8,901 nt of DNA from Rhizobiaceae bacterium (GCA_004299545.1 SCRB01000405.1:1-8901), one strand, 5' to 3'. Positions 1 through 6,352 are shown, counted from the stretch's first letter. Program-made: numbers and translations. Notes: generated from the letters alone by a model not told the origin.

Positions 1-767
1 TCGATGTCGATTTCCGCCACGACGATCTTTTCCCCGGGACCGAGCGTGCGGATGAAGCCGGCGGTCGAATCGATGCCGCCGGCCTTCGTCCTGAACCAGT
101 CCCAGAGCGTATCGAGATCGGTGATAGGCGGCGGCACGCATATCGTGCTGTAGCCTCCGGCCGGCGGGAAGAGAGGATTTTCCCGTTCCACCGTCGGACG
201 CGCGAGATTGACGCCGATGACCGGTACCGAATATTCCAGGTGGCGGCCGGCGATCGTGTGCGGGAAGGCCTCGCTCAGCGCAAACCAGACCGCCGGATTG
301 AAGATGATGTCCGCGTTCTGGCGCTTGCACGTCTCCACCCCGTCGTTGAAGAAGGCGAAATCCGCGCAGATGACGATCCCGACACGGCCGAATTCGGTGT
401 CGAAAACTTGGAACGTGTCGCCGGCGACGACGCCATTGTCGATTTCGCCGGCGGTCGGGTAGTTTTTGGTCTGCCGTCCGACGATTTCGCCGTCGGGAGA
501 AATGAGCGTGCTGGTGTTGAACCAGCGTTGCCGAGGCCCCTGGGCGATGCCGGCGATGACATACATGCTGTGACGGCGCGCACGCGCACGCAGTTCTTCC
601 TCGCCTATCAGCGGATAAAGCTCCGGGAAGCAGGCGAAGTCGGCCCCCATCTCGTGAGCCCGGTCGAGCAGGTCGAGCGCGTGGGACACGTCGACGCCGG
701 CCCATTTGTCGTCGGCATTCCTCGCCACTGAGGCGGCCTGGATCGCCGCCACCTTCAGCTTTTTCAC
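1..767 (-). CDS. Nitrilase-superfamily C-N hydrolase (3' end outside window)
   Basis: Cytoplasmic carbon-nitrogen hydrolase, hydrolysing an amide, N-carbamoyl or nitrile substrate. 255 codons are present and the C-terminus lies beyond the left edge. The catalytic triad of the superfamily is visible: Glu49 in CFPELYP, Lys101 in GRQTKNYPT and Cys134 in VICADFAFF. The sandwich fold's opening strand (KLKVAAIQAAS) starts at residue 3. Family members are usually 260-330 residues, so little is probably missing. I chose GTG at 765-767 because AGGAGG sits five bases upstream and the protein then begins right at the first strand; no ATG fits as well. It follows the DppC-like permease by 39 bases on the same strand, so it is probably the last or a late gene of the transporter operon, acting on the imported compound. 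The exact substrate cannot be read from the sequence. The family call is firm; the specific reaction is not. Confidence 0.93.
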   Translation of the reverse strand, partial: MKKLKVAAIQAASVARNADDKWAGVDVSHALDLLDRAHEMGADFACFPELYPLIGEEELRARARRHSMYVIAGIAQGPRQRWFNTSTLISPDGEIVGRQTKNYPTAGEIDNGVVAGDTFQVFDTEFGRVGIVICADFAFFNDGVETCKRQNADIIFNPAVWFALSEAFPHTIAGRHLEYSVPVIGVNLARPTVERENPLFPPAGGYSTICVPPPITDLDTLWDWFRTKAGGIDSTAGFIRTLGPGEKIVVAEIDI

Positions 768-772
768 AATGC

Positions 773-778
773 CCTCCT
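773..778 (-). promoter_or_regulatory. Shine-Dalgarno of the hydrolase gene
   Basis: On the minus strand AGGAGG lies five bases before GTG at 765-767. It is the strongest ribosome binding site in the transporter operon and decides the non-ATG start of the hydrolase. Confidence 0.75.
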
Positions 779-806
779 GATCATCGTTGATACATCGTCG
801 TGCGAG

Positions 807-1718
807 CTATGCCTGTTTTCGGATGCGCGGATCGAAGAAATCCCGCAGCCCGTCGCCGAGCAAGTTGAAGCCCATGACGGCGATCATGATCATCAGCCCC
901 GGGAAGATCACCTGGAAGGCCCCCAGCTCCATGAACTGCCTTCCGTCGCCGAGATCGGCGCCCCAGCTCGGGTTTGGCGGCTGGATGCCGAGGCCGAGGA
1001 AACTGAGGGCCGCTTCCGTCAGGAGCGCTTCCGAAAGGAGGAGCGACGATTCCACCAGCACGGGAGCGGCGATGTTGGGAAGGATATGCTTCCGCAGCGT
1101 CCAGACGACGCCGCCGCCGAACATCTTCGCCGCCTGCACGAATTGCCGCTCCCGTACCGAAAGCGTGGGGGCGCGCGCCACCATCGCGACGCGCGGGATA
1201 TAGAGGACCGTTATGGTCAGGATCAGATTGCGTTCGCTCGGCCCGAGATAGGCGACGAGCGCTATGGCGAAAAGAATGGCCGGCAGCGCGAAAAGGATAT
1301 CGAAGACGCGAAGCGCGATGCTGTCGATCCAGCCGCCCCTGAAGCCGATCAGCATGCCGAGCGGGAGCCCGATCATGACCGCGATGAAAACGGCGGGTAT
1401 CGCGACGCCGAGGCTGTTCCTGCTGCCGAGGATCTCGCGGCTGAACAGGTCGCGTCCCTGAATATTGGTGCCGAAGGGATGTCCCCAGCCGGGCGGCGAC
1501 AGCATCGCCCCGGAATTGTCGTTGGCGCCGTAGGGGGCGATGAGCGGCGCGAAGAGCGCCGTAACGATCAGTACAGTGACAATGACGAGGCCGACCAGCA
1601 TTGCCGGATCGCGGCCCAGATGCCGCAGGAACCGACGGGGCTCGGTAGCCGCCCGCACCAGCACCTCGGTCTCTGGCCCTGCTTCTATCTGTTCGGGGAA
1701 AGGTGTGATCGTGCTCAT
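807..1718 (-). CDS. ABC transporter permease, DppC/OppC type
   Basis: Second inner-membrane subunit of a peptide/opine/nickel-class importer; it pairs with the DppB-like subunit to form the translocation channel. 303 residues, normal for the family. A cytoplasmic N-terminal tail (1-38) leads into TM1 (about 39-62), followed by the OppC_N hallmark HPFGTNIQGRDLFSREI (80-96). The permease domain then has about five more helices. The ATPase-contacting EAA loop is seen at about 195-220 (QAAKMFGG, ending in HILPNIAAPVL). LSFLGLGIQPPNPSWG (238-253) and the C-terminal DFFDPRIR are also typical of DppC proteins. It starts nine bases after the stop of the upstream permease gene, with only a weak TGAGG-like ribosome site, so translation is probably coupled. 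Substrate is unknown; DppC-like proteins carry peptides, nickel, opines and sugars. Confidence 0.95.
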   Translation of the reverse strand: MSTITPFPEQIEAGPETEVLVRAATEPRRFLRHLGRDPAMLVGLVIVTVLIVTALFAPLIAPYGANDNSGAMLSPPGWGHPFGTNIQGRDLFSREILGSRNSLGVAIPAVFIAVMIGLPLGMLIGFRGGWIDSIALRVFDILFALPAILFAIALVAYLGPSERNLILTITVLYIPRVAMVARAPTLSVRERQFVQAAKMFGGGVVWTLRKHILPNIAAPVLVESSLLLSEALLTEAALSFLGLGIQPPNPSWGADLGDGRQFMELGAFQVIFPGLMIMIAVMGFNLLGDGLRDFFDPRIRKQA

Positions 1719-1727
1719 CCGGGCGCC

Positions 1728-2678
1728 TCAGGTGAATTTCACGCGCGGGTCGACCAGCGCCACCAGGATGTCCGACACGAGCATCGTCAGCGCCACGCAG
1801 AAGGACAGGAAGACCACGGTGCCCTGGATGATCGGATAGTCGCGATCCTGGATCGCGCTGAGAATGAGGCGCCCGACGCCGGGAATTGTGAAGACCTGCT
1901 CGAGCAGGACGGTTCCGCCGATCAGGAAGGCCGTCCAGACGCTGATCGCCGTGATCACGGGGATGAGGGCGTTCTTGAGCGCGTGGACGAAAATCACCGA
2001 AAACGGTGAAAGCCCCTTGGCTTCCGCGGTGCGGACATAATCCTCCCCCAGCACTTCCAGCACGCTCGAGCGCGTGTAGCGGAGAAGGATGGCGCCGATC
2101 CCGATCCCCAGCGTCAGGGCCGGCCAGAACATCCGTTCCAGGTTCTGCAGCGGCGCCTGGTGGAAAGGCACGTAGCCGAGCGTCGTGATGCCTGGAAACC
2201 AGATGGCGCCGAACACGACGATGAGCGTGCCGACGAAGAAATTCGGCGCCGAAATCCCGAAAAGCGAAAACAGCCGCGCCGCGTAGTCGAGGACCCTGCC
2301 GCGCTTGACCGCGCTCAGCACGCCGAGCGGTATGCCGATCAGCATGGCGATCAGCATGGAAAAGGCGCCGAGTTCGAGCGAGATCGGAAACCGGCGCAGG
2401 ATTTCCGAGAGGACCGAGGAATGCCGCAGGAACGAATAGCCGAAATCGCCCCTCAGCAATCGTCCGAGCCACCAGACATATTGCTCCAGCAGCGGGCGGT
2501 CGAGGCCGAGTTCGTGCAACACCAACGCCCGCGTCTGCGGGTTGTTCGCGTCCGTGACCCCCATCATCCTGGTGACGATATCGCCAGGGATCAGCCGCAC
2601 CAGCGCGAATGTCAGGAAGGTCACGCCGAGCAGCACCGGAATGAGGAGGAAGAGACGGCGAATGATGTAGCGCAGCAT
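1728..2678 (-). CDS. ABC transporter permease, DppB/OppB type
   Basis: First inner-membrane channel subunit of the importer. 316 residues, full length. TM1 is at about 9-30 (LFLLIPVLLGVTFLTFALV), followed by the conserved LIPGD (29-33) and the periplasmic region with LGLDRPLLEQYVWWLGRLLRGDFG (57-80), a hallmark of the subfamily. The EAA loop lies at about 214-240 (YVRTAEAKGLSPFSVIFVHA, then LKNALIPV). The segment EQVFTIPGVGRLI (260-272) and the ending DPRVKF are also diagnostic of DppB. It precedes the DppC gene by nine bases and follows the binding-protein gene across a 132-base gap that holds a terminator-like hairpin, so it is probably expressed below the binding protein. No good Shine-Dalgarno is seen before ATG at 2676-2678. 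Confidence 0.95.
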   Translation of the reverse strand: MLRYIIRRLFLLIPVLLGVTFLTFALVRLIPGDIVTRMMGVTDANNPQTRALVLHELGLDRPLLEQYVWWLGRLLRGDFGYSFLRHSSVLSEILRRFPISLELGAFSMLIAMLIGIPLGVLSAVKRGRVLDYAARLFSLFGISAPNFFVGTLIVVFGAIWFPGITTLGYVPFHQAPLQNLERMFWPALTLGIGIGAILLRYTRSSVLEVLGEDYVRTAEAKGLSPFSVIFVHALKNALIPVITAISVWTAFLIGGTVLLEQVFTIPGVGRLILSAIQDRDYPIIQGTVVFLSFCVALTMLVSDILVALVDPRVKFT

Positions 2679-2745
2679 GATCGTGTTCTATTGCGGACCG
2701 TTCCGAGCTTCCCTGCTACCGACGCCCCGAAAGCCTAAAAGCAAA

Positions 2746-2788
2746 CGCCGGAAGGGCAAGGAAATGGCCTTCGATTGCCCTTCCGGCG
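2746..2788 (-). terminator. Hairpin with T-rich tail between binding-protein and permease genes
   Basis: Two 14-base arms, 2746-2759 and 2775-2788, are perfectly complementary (CGCCGGAAGGGCAA and its reverse complement) around a 15-base loop that can form a further GAA/TTC stem. Read on the minus strand, the stem is followed by TTTGCTTTTAGG, as in a rho-independent terminator. The other strand has no T-run after the stem, so it points only one way. It starts 23 bases after the stop of the binding-protein gene and lies 67 bases before the permease start. In many binding-protein-dependent operons such a stem allows partial read-through and protects the upstream mRNA, giving more binding protein than permease. 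I infer that role here. Confidence 0.8.
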
Positions 2789-2810
2789 GAAGAGGAGCCA
2801 TGCTCCCCGG

Positions 2811-4379
2811 TTATTTCTTCTTGTCGAGCCAGGTGTAGCGCAGCGCGGCATAGGAACCGCTCGGCACCGCCTTGTAGTCCTTGACGTAGTCCTTCTCGAA
2901 CAGCCAGTTGTACGGCTTCGTGAAGGGATAGAGCATGTAGGCCTTGTCCGCGACGAGGGTCTGTATCTTCTTGTATATCTGAACCCGCTTGTCGATATCG
3001 GTCTCGACCTTGCCCGCGTCGAGCAGCGCGTCGAGGTCCTTGTCCTTGAACTTGCCGAGGTTGATGCCCGAGGTCGAATAATAGATCTGGTAGACGTCGG
3101 AATGCGGATCGGGCTGCCAGACGAGCGTGACGATCGACGTCTGGTCCTTGACGTGGATGTAGTTGTCGAGCTGCGTATTGAAATCGGCGATCCTCTGGAT
3201 GCTGAGGTTGACGCCGATCTTCTTCCATTGCTCCGCCAGGATTTCGGCCGTCTGCACGTCGAGCGGCAGGCTGACCTGCATCGTGAGGGCGAGACCCTTC
3301 GCATAGCCGGCCTCCGCCAGCAGCTTCTTGGCGGCTTCGGGATCGTATTTATAATAAGGCAGCGGCGGGTCCTTGCCTTCGCACCAGCCGTAAGGCGCCT
3401 CGCCACAGGGAATTTTCGTGCCGAGCTGGCCATAACCGAACAGCACCGTCTTGATGATCGCCTCGCGATCCATGCCCATGCTCAGGGCGCGGCGCACCCG
3501 GATGTCGGCGGTCGGGCCTTCCACGGTGTTCATGGCCAGGCCGGATTCGTTGACCGGCCCGGCCGGCGGAACCATGCTGGAGTCCGGGACGCGCTTCAGG
3601 ATCGGGATGAATTTCGGGTCTTCCAGCGCGACCATATCGGCCGAACCTTGGCGGAAAGCCGATATCTGCGCCTGAGGATCGGTGACGATGTTGAAACGCA
3701 CCCCGTCCAGGCATGGATAACCCTTTTCCCAATAGTGCGGATTGGCCTTAAGCGTCACATGGTCGTCTGGCACATATTCGACCAGCATGAAGGGGCCGGT
3801 GCCGGACGCCTGCTTGTTCAGATTGTGCGCGGGCGTGAAATCGTAGGGCACAATAGCGGTGTACCAAGGAGTGGCGAGCAAGCTGAGCAGCGGCGCGAAA
3901 GGCTCCTTGAGCGCGAACTTGACCGTGTATTTGTCCACCGCTTCGACCTTTTCGATCGACTTGAATTGCGAGATCCATGGCGACTTGAATTCCGGATCCC
4001 GCAACCTGTCGAACGTATAGACGACGTCCTTCGCTTCGAATTCGCGGCCGTGATGGAACATAACCCCCTGCCTCAAATGGAGGGTGAGGGTCTTGTGATC
4101 CGGCGAGTATTCCCAGGACGTTGCAAGGTCCGGCTCGAATTTGCCGTCCGGCGCACGCCGTAGCAGCGTATCGTATATTTCGTCGAAGATCAGACTCGGC
4201 GCGTATTCGGCATTCTTGCCGGGCGTGAGGTCGGCCGGATCGGGCGCGAATGGAATGGTTAATGTACCGCCATGGGCACCGCAGTGCGGCGCTGCCTTGG
4301 CCTGGAAGCCGATGCCGGCGAGCCCTGTCGCCAGCAATGCGATCGCGAGATTGGCGACGATGGATCTGTTGTGTGGCAC
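2811..4379 (-). CDS. Family-5 extracellular solute-binding protein (peptide/nickel type)
   Basis: Periplasmic receptor that captures the substrate and delivers it to the DppB/DppC-like permeases. 522 residues, usual for SBP_bac_5 (DppA/OppA-like). A signal peptide is clear: positively charged MPHNR, hydrophobic stretch IVANLAIALLATGLAGIGF (about 7-25), then AKA-A cleavage near residue 29; there is no lipobox. The mature part has the family's motifs: an early LIFDEIYDTLLRR, ATSWEYSPDHKTLTLHLRQG, FHHGREFEAKDVVYTFDRL, then GTGPFMLVEY and VRRALSMGMDREAI. The start is GTG at 4377-4379 with GGGGA seven bases upstream. The gene heads the transporter operon and is followed by a terminator-like hairpin. 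Cysteines near CGEAPYGWCEG could form a disulfide; this is inference. Substrate class (peptide, opine, amide) cannot be decided. Confidence 0.95.
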   Translation of the reverse strand: MPHNRSIVANLAIALLATGLAGIGFQAKAAPHCGAHGGTLTIPFAPDPADLTPGKNAEYAPSLIFDEIYDTLLRRAPDGKFEPDLATSWEYSPDHKTLTLHLRQGVMFHHGREFEAKDVVYTFDRLRDPEFKSPWISQFKSIEKVEAVDKYTVKFALKEPFAPLLSLLATPWYTAIVPYDFTPAHNLNKQASGTGPFMLVEYVPDDHVTLKANPHYWEKGYPCLDGVRFNIVTDPQAQISAFRQGSADMVALEDPKFIPILKRVPDSSMVPPAGPVNESGLAMNTVEGPTADIRVRRALSMGMDREAIIKTVLFGYGQLGTKIPCGEAPYGWCEGKDPPLPYYKYDPEAAKKLLAEAGYAKGLALTMQVSLPLDVQTAEILAEQWKKIGVNLSIQRIADFNTQLDNYIHVKDQTSIVTLVWQPDPHSDVYQIYYSTSGINLGKFKDKDLDALLDAGKVETDIDKRVQIYKKIQTLVADKAYMLYPFTKPYNWLFEKDYVKDYKAVPSGSYAALRYTWLDKKK

Positions 4380-4386
4380 GGTCCGT

Positions 4387-4391
4387 TCCCC
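4387..4391 (-). promoter_or_regulatory. Ribosome binding site of the binding-protein gene
   Basis: GGGGA on the minus strand is seven bases upstream of GTG at 4377-4379. It supports the GTG start, which leaves a well-formed signal peptide. Nearby ATG codons are in other frames. Confidence 0.55.
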
Positions 4392-4478
4392 ATTTTTTCG
4401 CCGGTCCTCCCATCGGAACGGCCTTGATCGATGATGTTTCGTCGCGAGTGGCGTCGCACCCGGCCTTACCCTTCATCG

Positions 4479-4520
4479 GTCCAGGAACTTCGTCCCGGAC
4501 GTGGGCGTCCTCGTCGCCCA
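4479..4520 (-). promoter_or_regulatory. Tandem hairpins in the transporter leader
   Basis: Read on the minus strand, hairpin 1 (4520-4502) is a six-pair stem TGGGCG/CGCCCA with loop ACGAGGA. After one base comes hairpin 2 (4500-4479), an eight-pair stem GTCCGGGA/TTCCTGGAC-side containing one G-U pair, with loop CGAAGT. An alternative stem GGACG/CGTCC (4510-4506 with 4501-4497, loop CCCA) would break both, so the segment could switch folds. It lies 100-140 bases before the binding-protein start. It does not match a riboswitch family I recognise, and GC-rich sequence forms such stems by chance fairly often. Confidence 0.35.
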
Positions 4521-4557
4521 TGCCGCAGATCAGCACCGATTCCGGAAAAAGGCAAGG

Positions 4558-4575
4558 TATCTTTTGCGAAAGATA
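4558..4575. repeat. Perfect palindrome TATCTTT-TGCG-AAAGATA
   Basis: Seven-base arms with a four-base centre, in the AT-richer part of the leader. Length and spacing suit a winged-helix dimer operator such as that of the adjacent MarR-type regulator. It could also be a small RNA hairpin. Binding is inference. Confidence 0.4.
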
Positions 4576-4636
4576 TCCTCCCTCCTGAAAATTGCTTGGC
4601 TGGTGCCCCGATGCAGAGGTCTGATCGGAAGGCCAA

Positions 4637-4652
4637 TTCTGGCTTTTCAGAA
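4637..4652. repeat. Palindrome TTCTG-N6-CAGAA
   Basis: A perfect five-base inverted repeat with a six-base spacer, 16 bases in all, about 80 bases downstream of the MarR-type gene's stop and upstream of the transporter operon. A second candidate operator, with a half-site sequence different from that of the 4558-4575 palindrome. Confidence 0.3.
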
Positions 4653-4729
4653 ACGATCTTGGTCGAACAGGGCGACCACTGGGTGCAAGATAGCGCCTCG
4701 ATCGCGCCATGTTGCTGCGTTGCGGCGGC

Positions 4730-5263
4730 TCACTGGTTGGAAAGAACCAATCGTTTCAGCAGCTTAGCCAGTTGCTGCTGTTCCGTCGCGTCAAGGCTTC
4801 CGACGAGGCGGCGCTCTGTCGCGGCCTGGCTGACCATCGCCTCTTCACTGAGCGCGAATCCCGAATCCGTCAGTTCGACGATGACCCCCCTCCCATCGGT
4901 GGGATCGTCCAGGCGACGGATGTAGCCGAGCGCCTCGACTTTCCTCAAGAGATTGGAAAGGCCGCCGGAGGTGATCATCAGGGTGTTCTGCAATTCGCTC
5001 GGGGACATGCGGTAGGGCTTGCCGCTCGCCCGCAGCGTCCCCACGATTGCATAATAGGAATAGCGGATGCCATACTGCGCCATATTGGCGTTCATCGCCG
5101 ACATGAACGTTTCCGCTAGCCGCAGAACGCGGCCGGTTATCGCCTTGCCGCTGCAATCGATCTCCGGCCTTTCCGTCCGCCACAGCGCGATTCCGCGATC
5201 AGCCACGTCCAGTTTGTCGTCTTTAATGCCGATTCTCTGTTCCATGATCCGAAGGTGCTGCAA
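4730..5263 (-). CDS. MarR-family transcriptional regulator
   Basis: DNA-binding winged-helix regulator, expected to act as a dimer and respond to a small ligand. 177 residues from the TTG start, slightly longer than the usual 140-170. The N-terminal helix (about 41-63) is followed by the winged helix-turn-helix: MSPSELQNTLMITSGGLS (86-103), recognition helix TSGGLSNLLRKVEALGYI (98-115), then the wing RRLDDPTDGRGVIVELTDSG (116-135), which carries the family signature D-x-R-x(5)-L-T-x-x-G. The C-terminal helices (138-174) form the dimer interface. TTG at 5261-5263 has AGGAAG five bases upstream; ATG at 5243-5245 (171 residues) is the alternative but has no clear ribosome site. It lies on the same strand, 350 bases ahead of the binding-protein gene, and probably controls it; ligand and direction of control are unknown. 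Confidence 0.9.
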   Translation of the reverse strand: MQHLRIMEQRIGIKDDKLDVADRGIALWRTERPEIDCSGKAITGRVLRLAETFMSAMNANMAQYGIRYSYYAIVGTLRASGKPYRMSPSELQNTLMITSGGLSNLLRKVEALGYIRRLDDPTDGRGVIVELTDSGFALSEEAMVSQAATERRLVGSLDATEQQQLAKLLKRLVLSNQ

Positions 5264-5516
5264 TTATGCTTCCTGGTCGCGATTAGCGATCTATGGCATT
5301 TATTCCCTGGAGAAGTCCACCAAGGCGAGCGGTCCGGTGGCGCAGTCGCGTGTGCCAACTTCACGCTTGGCTTCACGACAGAGGCGCTGCAAAGAGCAAG
5401 CTGAATGGGTGACACCAGCGAATGAATGAATGCCCCAGTGGCAAAGCGTTCCGAAACGGGAGGCCGGCACATGGGTCACTTCCCCCTTTGCAAGTAGGTC
5501 CGCGTAATCGATCACT
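5264..5516. other. Gene-free stretch between regulator and insertion sequence
   Basis: About 250 bases with no protein I recognise on either strand. It should contain the promoter of the MarR-type gene near its left end; a short TCGC-N5-GCGA palindrome lies at 5277-5289. A minus-strand frame of 71 codons (5300-5515) is open but has no ribosome site or family resemblance. A plus-strand frame from ATG at 5422 runs into the insertion sequence and would continue beyond it if the element were removed. The triple repeat AATGAATGAATG lies at 5421-5432. Confidence 0.5.
5269..5274 (-). promoter_or_regulatory. Ribosome binding site favouring a TTG start of the MarR-type gene
   Basis: AGGAAG on the minus strand sits five bases before TTG at 5261-5263. 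The competing ATG at 5243-5245 is preceded by CACCTTCGGATC, with no such site. This makes the rarer TTG start the better choice. Confidence 0.5.
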
Positions 5517-5518
5517 TA

Positions 5519-5535
5519 GGCTCAGGACCTATTAA
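5519..5535 (+). repeat. Left terminal inverted repeat of the IS
   Basis: Begins GGCTCAGGAC and matches the reverse complement of 6346-6362 at 14 of 17 positions, the first ten without mismatch. Transposase binding and cleavage site; preceded by TA. Confidence 0.88.
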
Positions 5536-5578
5536 ATTGCTTGCGGAGATGGGGGCCGGCTGATTCAGTGGTGGCGCG

Positions 5579-5584
5579 AGGAGG
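5579..5584 (+). promoter_or_regulatory. Shine-Dalgarno of the transposase
   Basis: AGGAGG seven bases before ATG at 5592-5594. It fixes the transposase start there rather than at the in-frame ATG at 5541 within the IS end. Confidence 0.75.
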
Positions 5585-5591
5585 CGTTGCC

Positions 5592-5939
5592 ATGAGTGAT
5601 TTGATCTGGTTGTCGGAGGCGCAGATGCGCCGGATTGAGCCATATTTTCCCTTATCGCACGGCATACCGAGAGTGGATGACCGTCGAATCATCAGCGGGA
5701 TCATCTTTGTGATCAGGAACGGCCTGCGGTGGCGCGACGCTCCGGCCGAGTACGGGCCGCCGAAGACGATCTACAACCGCTTCATCCGCTGGAGCCGCAT
5801 GGGCGTGTTCAACCGGATATTCGCAGCGCTGGCAGCGAAAGGCGGCAAGCCCGATCAGTTGATGATTGATGCGACCCACCTGAAGGCGCACCGAACGGCG
5901 GCAAGCCTGCTCAAAAAGGGGCTGTTCCCAGACGTATAG
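5592..5939 (+). CDS. IS427-type transposase, first frame (OrfA)
   Basis: N-terminal part of the DDE transposase that cuts and joins the element's ends. 115 residues: a DUF4096-like helical DNA-binding region (LSEAQMRRIEPYFP, 7-20; VDDRRIISGIIFVIRNGLRW, 29-48; RDAPAEYGPPKTIYNRFIRW, 49-67) and the start of the catalytic domain with the first aspartate, D93, in MIDATHLKAHRTA. It ends at TAG 5937-5939. The conserved continuation (after LLKKG) is found in the -1 frame, so alone this product lacks D169 and E214 and would be inactive or regulatory. The start is set by AGGAGG seven bases upstream. Full-length enzyme needs a -1 frameshift near 5913-5918. Confidence 0.88.
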   Translation: MSDLIWLSEAQMRRIEPYFPLSHGIPRVDDRRIISGIIFVIRNGLRWRDAPAEYGPPKTIYNRFIRWSRMGVFNRIFAALAAKGGKPDQLMIDATHLKAHRTAASLLKKGLFPDV

Positions 5940-6352
5940 GACGCACAAAAGGTGGCCTGAACTCAAAACTCCATGCCGTCTGCGATGGCAAGGGCCGACC
6001 GCTGGTCATGCTGCTAAGCGAAGGCCAGATGAGCGACTACAAGGGCGCAGCACTCATGCTGCACGCCCTGCCCGGGGCCAAGGTTCTGCTCGGCGATCGC
6101 GGCTATGACGCCAACTGGTTCCGCACTGCCCTCACACAGCGCAAAATCACCGCCTGCATTCCCTCAAAGGCCAACCGAAAGGTGCCGATCCCGCACGATG
6201 CCGCGCTCTACCGCCAGCGCCACAAGATCGAAATCATGTTCGGCCGGCTAAAGGACTGGCGACGCATCCACACCCGCTATGATCGATGCGCACACACCTT
6301 CATGTCCGCTATCTGCATCGCCGCAACCGTCATCTTCTGGCTCAATCAATGA
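5870..6352 (+). CDS. IS427-type transposase, second frame (OrfB), made by -1 frameshift
   Basis: C-terminal catalytic part of the transposase. The frame opens after a stop at 5867-5869 and ends at TGA 6350-6352; the conserved family region begins around PRRIGRTKGGLNSKLHAVCD (from 5927), yet the first ATG is only at 6008, inside the domain. It must therefore be made as a fusion with OrfA. In the predicted 253-residue fusion the second aspartate is D169 in LLGDRGYD and the glutamate is E214 in RQRHKIEIMFGRLKDWRRI, whose Y-R-E-K pattern (Y, R, E and K at family spacing) is typical of IS5. Length and motifs look intact, with no sign of decay. Confidence 0.88.
   Translation, partial: CDPPEGAPNGGKPAQKGAVPRRIGRTKGGLNSKLHAVCDGKGRPLVMLLSEGQMSDYKGAALMLHALPGAKVLLGDRGYDANWFRTALTQRKITACIPSKANRKVPIPHDAALYRQRHKIEIMFGRLKDWRRIHTRYDRCAHTFMSAICIAATVIFWLNQ
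5913..5918 (+). other. Probable -1 programmed frameshift site AAAAAG
   Basis: In OrfA the codons are CTC AAA AAG GGG; slipping back one base gives CAA AAA GGG and joins the conserved OrfB frame. Run of five A followed by four G matches the type of slippery site seen in several IS families. Frame overlap is 5870-5939. This is the natural arrangement in IS427-group elements rather than a disabling mutation. A sequencing-length error in the A or G run is the alternative. Confidence 0.65.

Larger units (their letters stand above)
4380..4729 (-). promoter_or_regulatory. Leader/promoter region of the binding-protein operon
   Basis: These 350 bases between the MarR-type gene and the binding-protein gene contain no gene I can support, though one minus-strand frame stays open through them. 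They should hold the promoter and operator of the transporter operon. I see several small inverted repeats, annotated separately, and a very purine-rich stretch GGAGGGAGGA (minus strand, near 4576-4586) that looks like a ribosome site but has no well-placed start codon after it. No convincing -35/-10 pair was identified. Confidence 0.5.

Noticed and set aside
781..2472. Long minus-strand open frame (563 codons) across both permease genes
   Set aside because: It is rich in Arg, Ala, Gly and Pro with no domain, and overlaps in another frame the two clear permease genes; a GC-rich shadow.
2775..4163. Plus-strand open frame of 462 codons opposite the binding-protein gene
   Set aside because: Antisense shadow of the SBP gene; composition is Arg/Glu/Val heavy and without recognised motifs.
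4479..4520. Guanidine-II riboswitch
   Set aside because: Tandem hairpins with ACGA are suggestive, but loops are longer than the ACGR tetraloop and stems do not close on it; kept only as an unassigned structured element.
3748..4710. Minus-strand 320-codon frame covering the leader and start of the binding-protein gene
   Set aside because: Over most of its length it is a shifted-frame shadow of the binding protein; the leader part has a GGAGGGAGGA stretch but no start codon at a proper distance and no known family.
5300..5515. 71-codon minus-strand frame upstream of the MarR-type gene
   Set aside because: No ribosome site, no similarity I recognise, and another frame in the same stretch is equally open.
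5592..6352. Transposase as a frameshifted pseudogene
   Set aside because: The frame change lies at a slippery A-run, as is normal for IS427-group elements, and all DDE residues and both ends are intact.
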